NCBI GenBank assembly: GCA_046294735.1
Contig: JBKBKB010000003.1
Location: 248,001 to 312,000, forward strand
Direction of reading: 5' to 3'
Length of the DNA: 64,000 bases
From: 34-65-8 sp046294735
Lineage (GTDB): Bacteria > Pseudomonadota > Alphaproteobacteria > Sphingomonadales > Sphingomonadaceae
Shown here: piece after piece, positions 63,620 to 64,000 of the stretch
How positions within the stretch are numbered: position 1 is the stretch's first letter
How the letters are laid out: every line of letters starts with the position of its first letter
Position numbers and translations under genes: made by a program
The notes under the pieces: generated by a model
Databases searched by the model: none
What the model was told of the DNA's origin: nothing
Seen by the model: the letters and a program-made list of their open reading frames with translations, nothing else

Positions 63620-64000
63620 TCAGACGCGCAGCAGCAGATGCTCGCGTTCCCACGAGCTGATCACCGACTGATAGGCGAACAGTTCGGTTTCCTTGATCGC
63701 GTAGAACACTTCGAAGAAGTCTTCGCCCAGGTGCTGGCGCACCGCCTTGCACTTGCTGAACCGGTCCAGTGCACCTTCCAGCGTGCGCGGCAGGGTGCGG
63801 GCGCGGTTGTAGGCGTTGCCGGTCATGCTCTTGGGCGGCTGCATCCGCTCGACCATGCCGACATAGCCGCAGATCAGCGAGGCGGCGATGGCGAGGTAGG
63901 GGTTGGAATCGGCGCCCGGCAGCCGGTTTTCGATCCGCCGGTTGCGGCCATCGGAAATCGGGATGCGCAATCCGCATGACCGGTTGTCGGTGCCCCACTG
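63620..64000 (-). CDS. Glutamine-synthetase-like gamma-glutamylpolyamine synthetase, N-terminal part beyond the window
   Basis: Frame open to the last base of the window; only the C-terminal 126 residues are present. WGTDNRSCGLRIP and NRLPGADSNPYLAIAASLICGYVG are the GS C-terminal motifs (quoted in parts), ending EREHLLLRV. A second GS paralogue beside the one at 59604. It is 10 bases upstream of puuB and likely in the same operon. Full-length needed to tell PuuA from other GS paralogues. Confidence 0.9.
   Translation of the reverse strand, partial: QWGTDNRSCGLRIPISDGRNRRIENRLPGADSNPYLAIAASLICGYVGMVERMQPPKSMTGNAYNRARTLPRTLEGALDRFSKCKAVRQHLGEDFFEVFYAIKETELFAYQSVISSWEREHLLLRV

Overview
The window is GC-rich chromosomal DNA from an alphaproteobacterium, most likely of the Sphingomonadales (Erythrobacter/Novosphingobium-like). 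The pointers are an exosortase A-associated glycosyltransferase and O-glycosylation ligase, an OprB-like porin, a fused-length cytochrome b with Rieske protein and cytochrome c1 (petABC), tightly packed genes and frequent GTG/TTG starts. This placement is inference from gene content. I see no phage, insertion sequence, CRISPR array or plasmid function. It reads as ordinary core chromosome plus one large catabolic cluster.

Layout. 1-10 kb: end of thiD, then a minus-strand block of a LOG-family protein, an OprB-like porin, a secreted protein of unknown function, and both glutamate synthase subunits (gltD, gltB). 10-15 kb: a membrane-anchored protein with a long Pro/Ala/Phe repeat region, then the exosortase A-associated genes, with a 50-residue membrane ORF overlapping the ligase start. 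15-25 kb: MaoC hydratase, thiolase, carboxymuconolactone decarboxylase-like protein, DUF4126 protein, intracellular PHB depolymerase, MsbA-like ABC exporter, M13 peptidase, UppP and a small lipoprotein. 25-34 kb: phenylalanine hydroxylase opposite a PPK2 kinase, an acyl-CoA cluster (HTD2-like hydratase, thiolase, CaiB/BaiF CoA-transferase, acyl-CoA dehydrogenase), two small lipoproteins and RecQ. 34-39.5 kb: terC-usp with a long structured leader, opposite an operon of SPFH protein, Arc-like ribbon-helix-helix protein, small membrane protein and two bacterial PH-domain proteins. 39.5-49.7 kb: GNAT, threonine aldolase-like enzyme, EamA transporter, NAD-dependent epimerase, PepN, PgeF, petABC, apt and tRNA-Gly(UCC).

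49.7-64 kb is a polyamine island. Agmatinase (speB), a putrescine:pyruvate-type aminotransferase, gamma-Glu-GABA hydrolase (puuD), an aminobutyraldehyde-type dehydrogenase and the PotABCD uptake system lie on the minus strand. A plus-strand LysR regulator follows. Then come two glutamine-synthetase-like gamma-glutamylpolyamine synthetases (one cut by the window end), a PuuB-type FAD oxidase and a second class III aminotransferase. Together these could import putrescine/spermidine, make putrescine from agmatine and degrade it by both the transaminase and the gamma-glutamyl routes.

No completely new large system stands out. The best candidates for something undescribed are the SPFH/RHH/PH-domain operon with its AT-rich palindromic control region, the long nested hairpin in the terC leader, the membrane-anchored PF-repeat protein, and the HTD2-like hydratase/CoA-transferase cluster. 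Many start codons here were moved from the longest possible frame to the position with a ribosome-binding site; each is noted.
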